From: Nocardioides turkmenicus
Lineage (GTDB): Bacteria; Actinomycetota; Actinomycetes; Propionibacteriales; Nocardioidaceae
DNA: 64,000 nucleotides
Direction: 5' to 3'
Assembly (NCBI RefSeq): GCF_011045035.1
Contig: NZ_JAALAA010000002.1
Location: forward strand, 124,001-188,000
The position numbers were made by a program, and so were the translations under genes. Under the pieces are notes generated by a model. It made no database searches. It was not told where the DNA came from and saw nothing but the letters and a program-made list of their open reading frames with translations. Shown one piece after another: positions 15,123 through 22,884 of this stretch; the first letter of the stretch is position 1, and each line of letters starts with the position of its first letter.

Positions 15123-17401
15123 GCGAGCCGCAGGTGGATCTCGTCGGACCATCCGAACTCGAGCTTCGCCGCCTCGTCCGCGGCGGGCTGTGGCACCCGC
15201 TCACAGAGCTCCCGGGCCACGACGATCGGCTTGTGGTCACGGCCGTCCAGCAGCGACCACCGCGTCGTCTCGCAGGCACCGTGCTCGACCGCCGTGCTCC
15301 GCAACCTACCCACGGGCACGGTGACCAGGAAGACCCCGTCACGATCGGCCACGTCGAGGGAGACGTCGAGGAGCTTCTCCGGGGTCGGCCAGGTGCGGAG
15401 CACCGCACCGGTGGACTCGAGCCGGGGGCCGTCCGGGCCACGCAGGACCAGATCCTCGCCCTGCCACCAGGCGTCGTGCACGACCGGGCGGTCGGGCGTC
15501 GCGGTGAGGACGAAGGAGCCGTTCGGGTCGCGGGTGGCGTTGACCGCCCGCCCCTTCATCAGGGAGCGGGAACCGAGGAAGTCGGGATGCACCGGCAGCG
15601 GTGACGTACGTCCCTTCCGGATCATCTTCACCCGGGTCGGCACGATCTCCTCCATGGGCATGTCCAGCCCGGACTTCTCGAGAACTGCTTCGACGGGCAC
15701 CGTCACCCGCCACGGCGTGATGCCCCGGTCCCCCCGTTCGCCGATCGTCAGCGGATGGGTCACCACCGAGCCACCGCGGCCGGTGAGCGTCAGCTCAGCG
15801 CTCGCAGGAGGAGTGCCTCGGAACGCGCCCCGGATCTCGATCTCGTCGCCGAGGTCCGTGGCGTGGTCCACCCACGCGTCCGGGAGGTCGCGCACCGTGA
15901 TCCCGAAGCCGCCGGGGAGCCGCCCGGGGCGACACCAGCGGTTGCCGATGCGCCGCCAGCCCTGCCACCGCTCGCGTCCGTCTCCTGAGGTCGTCACCTG
16001 GATCACGTCGCGGACGTCGCGGTTGCGGATGTCAATCATCAGGCGCCACTGACGGTCGCCCGCCAGCCGCGCCGGGTCGATGCTCAGCTCGAGCGTGGAC
16101 CGGTCCACCTGGCCGAAGGGGATCGCCCGCGGCCGGGTGACATGGTCGACCGGAACCCGGGCACCGGTGGGACTCTCCAGCCACACCTTGAAGCGGGTGC
16201 GTGGGGCCAGCGCGAGGGTGTTGATGCCGATGTTGACCCGGACCTCGACGCGGGAGCCGCTCCACCAGGCCTCGGTCGCCACCGCCTTGGCCTTCATGTA
16301 GGCGGGGGCCAGCCGGAAGACAGAGTCGGGAGCGCCGACCGCGGCGTCCTCGAAGGAGGGGAGCTTCGCGTACCAGCCGTCCTTCCGGCGGGCCAGCGGC
16401 GCCTGGGTCCCGTGCTCGGCGCGATAGCGGGTCAACGTCGTCAGCGCGTCGCGCTGACGACGTTTCAGCAGATCGAACACGAGCCGCTCGAACGGTCCCT
16501 GACGGTTGAGGATCGCCTCGTCGATGTGCGACAGGTAGCGCGCCGCCAGGTCGAAGATGCGTCCGGCCTCGTCGGCCGGGTGGTCCTCGATCGACCGGGC
16601 GAGCACCTGCACGTCGGTCGCGGTGAGATGCGACTTCACCAGGTCGGACAGGTAGGGAGCGTGCTCGTCGACCATCGCGAAGAGCATCTCGGCGGAGCGT
16701 ACGCGGTCACCGAGGTTGTCGAGGTTCCAGTGGCTCTGCGTGATCGACGCCTCGCCGCCGTCGCGGTGGCGCCAGTAGTAGACGGGGTCGGCGAGGACGT
16801 CGACCTGCCGGGCGCGGATGTGGGCGGCGAGGGCGACCGGGTAGTCCTCGTAGAGCATGTCCGGGTAGCTGAGGCCGGCGGAGTCCCAGAAGTCGCGCCG
16901 GTAGACCTTGTTCCAGATGTAGCGGTCGATGCCGAGGATGTGGGTGCGGCTGCAGTGGGTGGCCATCCGGGTGGTGACGAACGGACGCCGGTGGGACCAC
17001 GACTGCCAGACCGACACCGAGTCGAACCGGCGGGCGTTGCCGGCCACGAAGTCGGACCCGGTGCTCGCCAGCGTGTCCGTCATGAGCTGGTACGCGTACT
17101 CGGGGACGTAGTCGTCGGCGTCGACGAACGCGAGCAGGTCGCCCGTGCTGTTCTGCACCCCGATGTTCCGGGCGACGCCGACCCCGACCTTCTCCGACGA
17201 GACCACCCGGAAGCGGGAGTCGTACGACGCGAACCGGTCGGCGACGATCGCGGACCCGTCGGTGGACGCGTCGTCGACCATGACGACCTCGAAATCCGAG
17301 AAGGTCTGGGCGCGGAGCGACTCCAGGCACGTCTGCAGGAAGGGCTCCACGTTGTGGAACGGGATCACGATGCTCAGAGCGGGATGCGGCACGGTTTTCA
17401 C
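15098..17401 (-). CDS. Large GT2 glycosyltransferase with long C-terminal region
   Basis: 767 residues. The first ~250 are a clear GT2 domain: LSIVIPFHNVEPFLQTCL, VMVDDASTDGS, FVDADDYV (DxD metal site) and YEDYPVAL near the expected catalytic base. The remaining ~500 residues include a helical linker and beta-rich segments resembling the accessory modules of TarS/teichoic-acid-type glycosyltransferases; that comparison is structural guesswork. The GTG start at 17401 lies one base after the stop of the upstream small coiled-coil gene, so translation is probably coupled. It likely adds a sugar to a surface polymer. The donor is unknown. Confidence 0.8.
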   Translation of the reverse strand: MKTVPHPALSIVIPFHNVEPFLQTCLESLRAQTFSDFEVVMVDDASTDGSAIVADRFASYDSRFRVVSSEKVGVGVARNIGVQNSTGDLLAFVDADDYVPEYAYQLMTDTLASTGSDFVAGNARRFDSVSVWQSWSHRRPFVTTRMATHCSRTHILGIDRYIWNKVYRRDFWDSAGLSYPDMLYEDYPVALAAHIRARQVDVLADPVYYWRHRDGGEASITQSHWNLDNLGDRVRSAEMLFAMVDEHAPYLSDLVKSHLTATDVQVLARSIEDHPADEAGRIFDLAARYLSHIDEAILNRQGPFERLVFDLLKRRQRDALTTLTRYRAEHGTQAPLARRKDGWYAKLPSFEDAAVGAPDSVFRLAPAYMKAKAVATEAWWSGSRVEVRVNIGINTLALAPRTRFKVWLESPTGARVPVDHVTRPRAIPFGQVDRSTLELSIDPARLAGDRQWRLMIDIRNRDVRDVIQVTTSGDGRERWQGWRRIGNRWCRPGRLPGGFGITVRDLPDAWVDHATDLGDEIEIRGAFRGTPPASAELTLTGRGGSVVTHPLTIGERGDRGITPWRVTVPVEAVLEKSGLDMPMEEIVPTRVKMIRKGRTSPLPVHPDFLGSRSLMKGRAVNATRDPNGSFVLTATPDRPVVHDAWWQGEDLVLRGPDGPRLESTGAVLRTWPTPEKLLDVSLDVADRDGVFLVTVPVGRLRSTAVEHGACETTRWSLLDGRDHKPIVVARELCERVPQPAADEAAKLEFGWSDEIHLRLAPVTPSEA

Positions 17402-17402
17402 C

Positions 17403-17771
17403 TTAAGTCGCTCGCTCCTCGAGCCTCCGCAACCGCTCTTCGAACCGCGTGGCTGCGGTGATGCGAGCGCGCACCTGCTCCTGCTGACGCTGGATCTCGG
17501 CCCAGATCGCGGCGGTGTCGACGTCGCCGCCTGCCGCAGCGGTCGTCGCGATGTTGCCTCGTTCGACGATGTCGCGAAGCGTCTCCAGGCGCGCCTCGAG
17601 AGCAGCGACCTGCGGGCTGACCCGAGCGAGCTCGCGCTCGAGGTCTCCGATGCGTACCCGCTGGCGGTCGGTGATCGCGCGCAGCTCCTCGATGATGGCC
17701 CGCGACTCCTCCGCCTCAGCAGCAGACCTGACCTTTCTGATGACCTCGCCCCGCAGCCGGTTCAACGCCAT
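17403..17771 (-). CDS. Small coiled-coil protein
   Basis: 122 residues, almost entirely charged heptad-like helix (RAIIEELRAITDRQR; DLERELARVSPQVAALEARL; EERLRRLEERAT at the end) with no membrane helix or catalytic motif. It lies between a sialyltransferase-like gene (10-bp overlap at its start) and the large GT2 gene (one-base gap), so all three are very likely one transcript. It may scaffold the two transferases; no function is known and none can be read from the sequence. Confidence 0.7.
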   Translation of the reverse strand: MALNRLRGEVIRKVRSAAEAEESRAIIEELRAITDRQRVRIGDLERELARVSPQVAALEARLETLRDIVERGNIATTAAAGGDVDTAAIWAEIQRQQEQVRARITAATRFEERLRRLEERAT

Positions 17772-18442
17772 AGGGACACCCGTTCCTCCTTGAGCCAGTC
17801 AGTCATCACACGCGCCTCTGCCTCGATCCGATGCTCCGGGGCCACCGGCGACGACCCACCGACCTGGTAGGTCCACTCCGTCTGACCCGGATCATCGATG
17901 AACGAGAACCCCGACAGCCGGATGTCGCACTCCGGGAACAGGTTGACCGCCAGCCACGCGGCGGTGAATCCGGTTGTCGGAGCCAGCTTCTCTGCGCGCC
18001 AGGGGATGTCGAGCTCGTCGCCGATACGAGGCAGGATCTCGGCATTGGGGAGAGGCACGAACCCCAGATCGGGCGGCCACGACTGCGGCCACACCTCGGG
18101 ACGGCCATGGAAGCGCATGGGCTCGGCGAGAAGGTAGAGGCGCTCGCGGTAGCGATCGAACGTGAACCGGGTCGGGCGGGTGATCCGGTTCCAGACCACG
18201 ACGTCTGCCCGCGACCCCTGGCAGCGCGGCTCGCCGGGGACATCCAGCACGAAGCTGTTCACGCGGATAACCAGGTCGGAGTCGTCGATCGCCTGTGCCC
18301 GGATGTCGCTGGGGCCCAGAGGGGCGTTCCCCAGCACAGCGACCGAGGTCACCGGCGTTCTCTTCGCGTACGTGACCATCAGGTCGCGTAGGTAGGAAAG
18401 GCCTTCAGTGATCGTGACTGCCTGCTCGGCGATCAACGTCAC
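17762..18442 (-). CDS. Sialyltransferase (GT29)-like protein, candidate pseudaminyltransferase
   Basis: 226 residues. The pattern matches GT29 sialylmotifs: an L-like block at 34-64 (SVAVLGNAP, D53/D56, VIRVNS with R60 and N62) followed by GSRADVVVWN; an S-like block at 154-182 (APTTGFTAAWLAVNLF, IRLSGFSF); and H204...E209 (HRIEAE) like the VS motif H-x4-E. GT29 enzymes transfer nonulosonic acids from CMP donors. CMP-Pse is the predicted product of the pse genes of the same locus, so a pseudaminyltransferase is a reasonable proposal. Start GTG 18442 is chosen because AAAGGGGG stands six bases before it; the GTG at 18481 has no such site. No signal peptide. Assignment is from motif reading only. 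Confidence 0.62.
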   Translation of the reverse strand: MTLIAEQAVTITEGLSYLRDLMVTYAKRTPVTSVAVLGNAPLGPSDIRAQAIDDSDLVIRVNSFVLDVPGEPRCQGSRADVVVWNRITRPTRFTFDRYRERLYLLAEPMRFHGRPEVWPQSWPPDLGFVPLPNAEILPRIGDELDIPWRAEKLAPTTGFTAAWLAVNLFPECDIRLSGFSFIDDPGQTEWTYQVGGSSPVAPEHRIEAEARVMTDWLKEERVSLWR

Positions 18443-18525
18443 CGGCTTCCCCCTTTCCAACGACCCTCGTCGCGGCGTCACCGCGGAGCGCGGGGACGCG
18501 ACGGTCGCGTTACCCGTTCGGAAAA

Positions 18526-18554
18526 ATCATAACGAGGCAGACCGCCGACAGTTA
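18526..18554 (-). promoter_or_regulatory. Possible promoter of the sialyltransferase-like operon
   Basis: On the minus strand TATGAT (18526-18531) is a good -10 element, with TAACTG 17 bases upstream as a weak -35. It lies ~84 bases before the chosen GTG at 18442, in the 226-bp gap before the neighbouring gene. The AT-rich patch around it is notable in this GC-rich DNA. Confidence 0.35.
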
Positions 18555-18668
18555 CCCGCCCGAGTATGGATCGGGCCATCACGGTGGCGTTTTACGCGCG
18601 TCGACGCAGGTCGCGACGCGAATGTTGGCGTTCCGTCACCATCCGTACATCCGTGTGCCGCCCGTCGG

Positions 18669-19262
18669 TCAGGCGGACTGGGCCCCTGTCCAGCTGGTGC
18701 GCTCGGCCTCCAGCTCGGCGCGTACGGCGTCCAGCTCCGACTCCAGCTCGGCGACCCGGATGGCCGCCTCGGCGGCATCGGCCTCGACCGCCTGGAGCCT
18801 GGCCTCGAGCTGCTCACCGCGGAGCTCGGCCTGAGCGGCCCGGCGGGCCTCCTCGCCACGACGGCGGACGGCCTCGGCGGCACGCTGGTGAGCAGCGGCC
18901 AGAGCGGCCTCGAGCTCCTCGACGGCCTGGACGCGGTCGGCGAGCTTGGCATCCATGTGCTCGCGGAACTCGGCGTTCTCCGCGGCGCGCTTCTCCGACT
19001 CGACCCGGTAGGCCTGGGCCTGCGCGGCGCGGTCGCGCGCCCAGTCGCGGCGGGTCTGGAGGAGCTCGGAGTGGGTGATCTTGGTAGCGGCAGCGCCACA
19101 GGCGAGCCCGAGAACGGCTGCGAGCACGACGACCAGCCAGGACCCGGAGGTCACCGCGGCAGCGATCGTGATGGCGGCCAGCGCCAGCAGGGCTACAGCA
19201 ACCGTCAGGCGTGTGCTTCGCTGACGCCTGCGTGTGACTGAAGTTGCGGATGGGGAAGGCAT
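18669..19262 (-). CDS. Membrane-anchored coiled-coil protein
   Basis: 197 residues. Two adjacent hydrophobic helices (about 19-37 and 42-60) are followed by ~130 residues of Ala/Glu/Arg-rich coiled coil (KRAAENAEFREHMDAKL; VEELEAALAAAHQRAAEA). The topology suggests a hairpin in the membrane with a cytoplasmic coiled coil. The N-terminus is short and basic, so an unusual export signal is not implied. It sits 15 bp downstream of the DUF3180 gene in the same direction. No family recognised. It may be a tail gene of the folate block or independent. Confidence 0.65.
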   Translation of the reverse strand: MPSPSATSVTRRRQRSTRLTVAVALLALAAITIAAAVTSGSWLVVVLAAVLGLACGAAATKITHSELLQTRRDWARDRAAQAQAYRVESEKRAAENAEFREHMDAKLADRVQAVEELEAALAAAHQRAAEAVRRRGEEARRAAQAELRGEQLEARLQAVEADAAEAAIRVAELESELDAVRAELEAERTSWTGAQSA

Positions 19263-19277
19263 GCTTCCACGGTACGG

Positions 19278-19715
19278 CTAGTTTTCATCCTGTTTGCGGA
19301 CCCGGCACGCGTGTTCGAGGAGTCGCGAGGCGATCACGATCGCGATTCCGGCCACCGCCGCCAGGGTCGAGCGCACCAGTCGCTCCCCTGCGGCGGTGTT
19401 GGCGTCGTAGCCCAGCCAGCTCACCGCGTAGCCGAGATAGCCGCCGGCGAGGAGCGCTCCGACCAGGGTGCAGGCGCGGGCCAGCACCAGCCGGTTGACC
19501 GCCTGGTGCGCCTCGATCCGCTCACCGCGTACCTGCAGCTGGCGGTGGGTGATCCACGCCGTCACACCCAGGGTGGCCGCGATCAGCAGCAGCACCACCG
19601 GCTGCGCCCAGGTGACGACCGGGGCGACCCCGCGCCAGCTCTCCAGCACGGGATGCGCCAGCCAGCCGCCGACGATCCCGATCACCGCCCATGCCGTGAT
19701 CGCTCCGCCCGACAT
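19278..19715 (-). CDS. DUF3180 family membrane protein
   Basis: 145 residues from the ATG at 19715, with four hydrophobic helices. DUF3180 genes usually follow folK in actinobacteria, exactly as here, although their function is unknown. The conserved part normally begins with an R-P-T/S pair; here ERRLRPMSGG starts just before the ATG, so the true start may be upstream. In that frame the only plausible position is the CTG at 19788-19790, which overlaps the folK stop as CTGA. A much longer frame back to 19904 would lie wholly inside folK and is unlikely. Confidence 0.75.
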   Translation of the reverse strand: MSGGAITAWAVIGIVGGWLAHPVLESWRGVAPVVTWAQPVVLLLIAATLGVTAWITHRQLQVRGERIEAHQAVNRLVLARACTLVGALLAGGYLGYAVSWLGYDANTAAGERLVRSTLAAVAGIAIVIASRLLEHACRVRKQDEN

Positions 19716-19786
19716 CGGGCGGAGCCGGCGCTCGTCGTCGGCGGGATCCTTCTCAGGACCCTGGTCGGGATCCTCGGGTGCTGTGC

Positions 19787-20353
19787 TCAGAGCTCGAGGA
19801 CGAGGTCGTCGCGGCGGGTGATGCCGGTCTGGTCGGACTGCTCGAAGAGCGCGGCGATCGGTCCCTTGCCCGGAAGCTCCGCAGCCGGCTCCAGGTCCAG
19901 CCACGGCTTGAGCACGAAGGCGCGCTGGTGGGCACGCGGGTGCGGCAAGGTCAGCGACTCCTCCTCGAGGATCTTGTCGCCGACCGCGATGACATCGATG
20001 TCGAGCGTACGCGGCTCGTTGAAGATGCCGCTGCGCGAACGTCCGTAGGCGTCCTCGATGGTGAGCGCACGGTCGAGCAGGCGCGTCGGGGTGAGGGTGG
20101 TGTCGGCGAGAACGATCGCATTGAGGTAGAGCTCGGCACCCTCGGGCGAGTCGACCGGCTCGGTCTCGTAGACCGGCGAGATCGTGGTCACCCAGACGTC
20201 CGGGGTCTCGGCGAGGGTGTTCAACGCGTCCTGCAGGTTTGCCAACCGGTCCCCGAGATTGGAGCCGAGAGACAGCACCGCCCGCCGGATCGGCCGCATC
20301 TCCCCGGTGAGCGTGTCGGCGTCGATGATGTACGGGTTGGGTACTTCTGTCAC
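19787..20353 (-). CDS. folK: HPPK, 2-amino-4-hydroxy-6-hydroxymethyldihydropteridine diphosphokinase
   Basis: 188 residues. FolK transfers pyrophosphate from ATP to 6-hydroxymethyl-7,8-dihydropterin in folate synthesis. Visible signatures: VLSLGSNLGDRLANL, SPVYETEPVD, YLNAIV and the ATP/Mg site EPRTLDIDVI followed by LTLPHPR. About 15 residues precede the domain. The GTG start at 20353 overlaps the folB stop (GTGA), so an extended start at 20467 inside folB is rejected. It is the third gene of folP-folB-folK. Confidence 0.95.
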   Translation of the reverse strand: MTEVPNPYIIDADTLTGEMRPIRRAVLSLGSNLGDRLANLQDALNTLAETPDVWVTTISPVYETEPVDSPEGAELYLNAIVLADTTLTPTRLLDRALTIEDAYGRSRSGIFNEPRTLDIDVIAVGDKILEEESLTLPHPRAHQRAFVLKPWLDLEPAAELPGKGPIAALFEQSDQTGITRRDDLVLEL

Positions 20354-20730
20354 GTGCTCTGCCTCCGGGTGATCGTCAGGGTGACGTCTTTGAACGTCGC
20401 TTCGATAGGCGCCCCCGGTTTGTGAACCGTAACACGTACCCAAAGTGCGCGGATGTCTGCAAGGCAAATGTCCGCGATCCGCTGGGCAAGCGTTTCGATG
20501 AGGTCCACCGGGTCGCGCTCAACATTGGTTTTGACCGCCATCGCGAGACTTCCGTAATCCACGGTGTCTTGCAAGTCGTCCGTCGCGGCGGCCTTGCGGG
20601 AGTCGGTGCCGATGACCAGGTCGATGATGAACTTCTGCCCCTCGCGGCGCTCGAAGTCGAACACCCCGTGGTGGCCGTAGCACTCCAGACCGAGGATCTG
20701 GATTTCGTCGGCAGGTTCCTCAATGTTCAT
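20350..20730 (-). CDS. folB: Dihydroneopterin aldolase
   Basis: 126 residues, the usual size. FolB cleaves 7,8-dihydroneopterin to the hydroxymethyl-dihydropterin used by FolK. ILGLECYGHHGVFDFERREGQ contains the pterin-binding entry with the conserved Y and GxHG; LIETLAQRIAD supplies the family glutamate (E of LIE), and VRVTVHKPGAPI the catalytic lysine region. ATGA overlap with folP and GTGA overlap with folK. The third base of many codons is slightly less GC-rich at the 5' end, not enough to suggest transfer. Confidence 0.95.
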   Translation of the reverse strand: MNIEEPADEIQILGLECYGHHGVFDFERREGQKFIIDLVIGTDSRKAAATDDLQDTVDYGSLAMAVKTNVERDPVDLIETLAQRIADICLADIRALWVRVTVHKPGAPIEATFKDVTLTITRRQST

Positions 20731-21560
20731 CGAATCATCCCCAGTCTCGCGGCCGCCGCGAGGGCGTCCTTGGCGGCACGTACGTCATGGACACGCGTGG
20801 CCCAGACACCACGTTGCGCCAGGAAGACGGTGATCGCGTCGTGGGCGCTCTCCCGCTCGGTCACCGGGCGCAGCGTGCCGTCGGGAGCGGCCAGCAGGTG
20901 GCCGAGGAAGGTCTTGCGGCTGGCGCCGACGAGCACCGGGTAGCCGAGCTTGTGGAACTCCTCCACCCCGGCCAGCAGCTGCCAGTTGTCGTCGGCCGTC
21001 TTCGAGAACCCCAGCCCCGGGTCGATCACGATGTTGTCGTCCTGGATCCCGGCCGCTCGGGCCGCCTCGATCCGCTGCTCCAGCTCCTGCTTCACCGTGG
21101 CGATCACGCCGTCGGCGTAGACGAGGTGGTCGTCGTGCTGCATCTCCGCGCCGTGTGCGCGCCAGTGCATCACGACGTACGTCGCATCGTGCTCGGCCGC
21201 GACCTTCAGGATCCCGGGGTCGGCCAGACCGCCCGAGACGTCGTTGATGATCTTGGCGCCCGCCTTCAGCGCCGCCTCGGCAACCTCAGGTCGCATCGTG
21301 TCGACCGAGAGCGTCGCGCCCTCCTGAGCCAGCGTCTCGATGACCGGCACCACCCGGGCGAGCTCGTCGGCCACCAACGGCCGGGTCGCCCCCGGGCGCG
21401 TCGACTCGCCGCCGATGTCGAGCAGGTCGGCCCCTTGCGCGAGCAGCTGGTGTCCGTGGGCCACGGCGTCATCGGTCGCGAAGAACCGTCCGCCGTCGCT
21501 GAACGAGTCGGGCGTGACGTTGACGATCCCCATGACCTTCACCTGCACGACCCTACCCAC
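20727..21560 (-). CDS. folP: Dihydropteroate synthase
   Basis: 277 residues. FolP joins hydroxymethyl-dihydropterin pyrophosphate with p-aminobenzoate. The TIM barrel begins MGIVNVTPDSFSDGG; DIGGESTRPGA forms the pABA loop, INDVSGG and DPGLGFSK the pterin site, and LVGASRKTFLG the sulfonamide-region loop. Start is a GTG at 21560; GTG at 21548, after TAGGGTC, is an alternative. It heads a folP-folB-folK unit and is separated from folE by a divergent cell-wall gene and its terminator. Confidence 0.95.
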   Translation of the reverse strand: MGRVVQVKVMGIVNVTPDSFSDGGRFFATDDAVAHGHQLLAQGADLLDIGGESTRPGATRPLVADELARVVPVIETLAQEGATLSVDTMRPEVAEAALKAGAKIINDVSGGLADPGILKVAAEHDATYVVMHWRAHGAEMQHDDHLVYADGVIATVKQELEQRIEAARAAGIQDDNIVIDPGLGFSKTADDNWQLLAGVEEFHKLGYPVLVGASRKTFLGHLLAAPDGTLRPVTERESAHDAITVFLAQRGVWATRVHDVRAAKDALAAAARLGMIR

Positions 21561-21688
21561 TGCGGTTTCGGTCCCGGAGATCGCGGATTCGTTGGTACCC
21601 GCCGTCCCGCGGCGTTCCTAACGTGGCGGCTGCCCTTCGACCGAAGGACACACGGATCCACGGATCCCAGAAAGTTGAGGACACACTC

Positions 21689-22183
21689 ATGAGCAAGTGG
21701 ATTTCAGGAGCATTCGCCAGCCTCCTGGTCTCGACCGTCGTCGCCGCCGGCCTCGCCCTGACCGCGGCCCCGGCGAGCGCCTACAGCGGCACGAGCGGCA
21801 AGGGCTGCACGGCGACCCAGTACTCCCGGGGCGGCTACTCCACCTGCATCGGCTACATCCAGCGCATGCTGAACGGGATCGACTCGGCCTACAACGAGTC
21901 CTACGGCTACACCGGCTACCAGCTCACCGTGGACAACAGCTTCGGCGCCAACACCGAGACCAACGTCCGGCGCTTCCAGAAGTGGACCTACCTGACCTCC
22001 GACGGCATCGTCGGGCCGAAGACCTGGAACAAGCTGTGCTTCTACGCCGGGCAGGTCAACTTCGCCTACTCCTCCTCGAGCGCTGCCAAGAGAGCGGCCT
22101 GGAACGCGGCGTACAACGCCGGCTGCATCGTCGAGAAGCCGGCTTCGGGCAGCCCCGGCTACGTGAGCATCTCGCGGTACTGA
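21689..22183 (+). CDS. Secreted peptidoglycan-binding domain protein
   Basis: 164 residues. A Sec signal peptide (KWISGAFASLLVSTVVAAGL, then APASA-YS, cleavage after about residue 31) is followed by a PG_binding_1-like domain: YIQRMLNG, VDNSFGANTETNVRRFQKW, SDGIVGPKTWNKL. Four or more cysteines in the mature part may form disulfides. Such proteins attach to the wall, often with a hydrolase; no catalytic domain is present here. ATG 21689 is supported by TTGAGGA nine bases upstream. It is transcribed opposite to folP and folE, which it separates, and ends in its own terminator. Confidence 0.85.
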   Translation: MSKWISGAFASLLVSTVVAAGLALTAAPASAYSGTSGKGCTATQYSRGGYSTCIGYIQRMLNGIDSAYNESYGYTGYQLTVDNSFGANTETNVRRFQKWTYLTSDGIVGPKTWNKLCFYAGQVNFAYSSSSAAKRAAWNAAYNAGCIVEKPASGSPGYVSISRY

Positions 22184-22186
22184 GCC

Positions 22187-22222
22187 GGAAGGCTCCTCCG
22201 GCCTGGGCCGGAGGAGCCTTCC
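22187..22222. terminator. Strong 15-bp hairpin after the peptidoglycan-binding gene
   Basis: Perfect arms 22187-22201 and 22208-22222 around a six-base loop, starting four bases after the + strand stop and ending 14 bases before the - strand folE stop. It can terminate both convergent transcripts. Confidence 0.85.
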
Positions 22223-22235
22223 AGGTGTCGCAGGA

Positions 22236-22874
22236 CTAGCGGGTGCCACCCCTGATCAGGGCCATCGCCTCGGCGCGGGTGGTGGCGTTGGAGCGCATCG
22301 AGCCCCGTACGGCACTGGTGATCGTGCGGGCCCCGGCCTTCTTGACGCCGCGCATCGTCATGCACAGGTGCTCGGCCTCGATCACCACGATGACGCCGCG
22401 GGCCTCGAGGATGTCGGTGAGGGCGTCGGCGACCTGGGTGGTGAGCCGCTCCTGCACCTGCGGTCGCTTCGCGTAGACGTCGACGAGCCGGGCGAGCTTG
22501 GACAGGCCGGTGATCTTGCCGGACTCCGCCGGGATGTAGCCGACGTGGGCGACCCCGGTGAACGGCACCAGGTGGTGCTCGCACATCGACCACAGCTCGA
22601 TGTCGCGGACCAGGACCATCTCGTCGTGGCCGAGGTCGAAGGTCGTGGTGAGCACGTCCTCGGGCGCCTGGTGGAGCCCGCGGGTCACCTCTTGGTAGGC
22701 GCGGGCGACCCGGGCGGGGGTCTCGAGCAGCCCTTCGCGGTCGGGGTCCTCCCCGATCGCGTAGAGCAGCTCGCGCACGGCCGCCTCGGCCCGCTTCTGG
22801 TCGAACGCCGGAACGTCCGCCACGTCCCGCTCGGGGACGTGGACGGGCGCAACATCATCGAAGGTCTCGGACAT
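22236..22874 (-). CDS. folE: GTP cyclohydrolase I
   Basis: 212 residues. FolE converts GTP to 7,8-dihydroneopterin triphosphate. The Zn ligands are visible: C98 in [11 protein letters not shown] with the following His, and C171 in EAEHLCM. The fold also shows [13 protein letters not shown] and [12 protein letters not shown]. Start ATG 22874 is 11 bases after the ftsH stop, so it is the second gene of an ftsH-folE transcript. A longer frame reaching 23354 inside ftsH is rejected. It is the one folate gene on this strand not contiguous with folP-folB-folK. Confidence 0.96.
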   Translation of the reverse strand: MSETFDDVAPVHVPERDVADVPAFDQKRAEAAVRELLYAIGEDPDREGLLETPARVARAYQEVTRGLHQAPEDVLTTTFDLGHDEMVLVRDIELWSMCEHHLVPFTGVAHVGYIPAESGKITGLSKLARLVDVYAKRPQVQERLTTQVADALTDILEARGVIVVIEAEHLCMTMRGVKKAGARTITSAVRGSMRSNATTRAEAMALIRGGTR

Positions 22875-22884
22875 GTGCTCAGTA

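Noticed and set aside
19716..19904. N-terminal extension of the DUF3180 protein into folK
   Set aside because: The extra residues are a shadow of folK; at most the short CTG-started form overlapping the folK stop is plausible.
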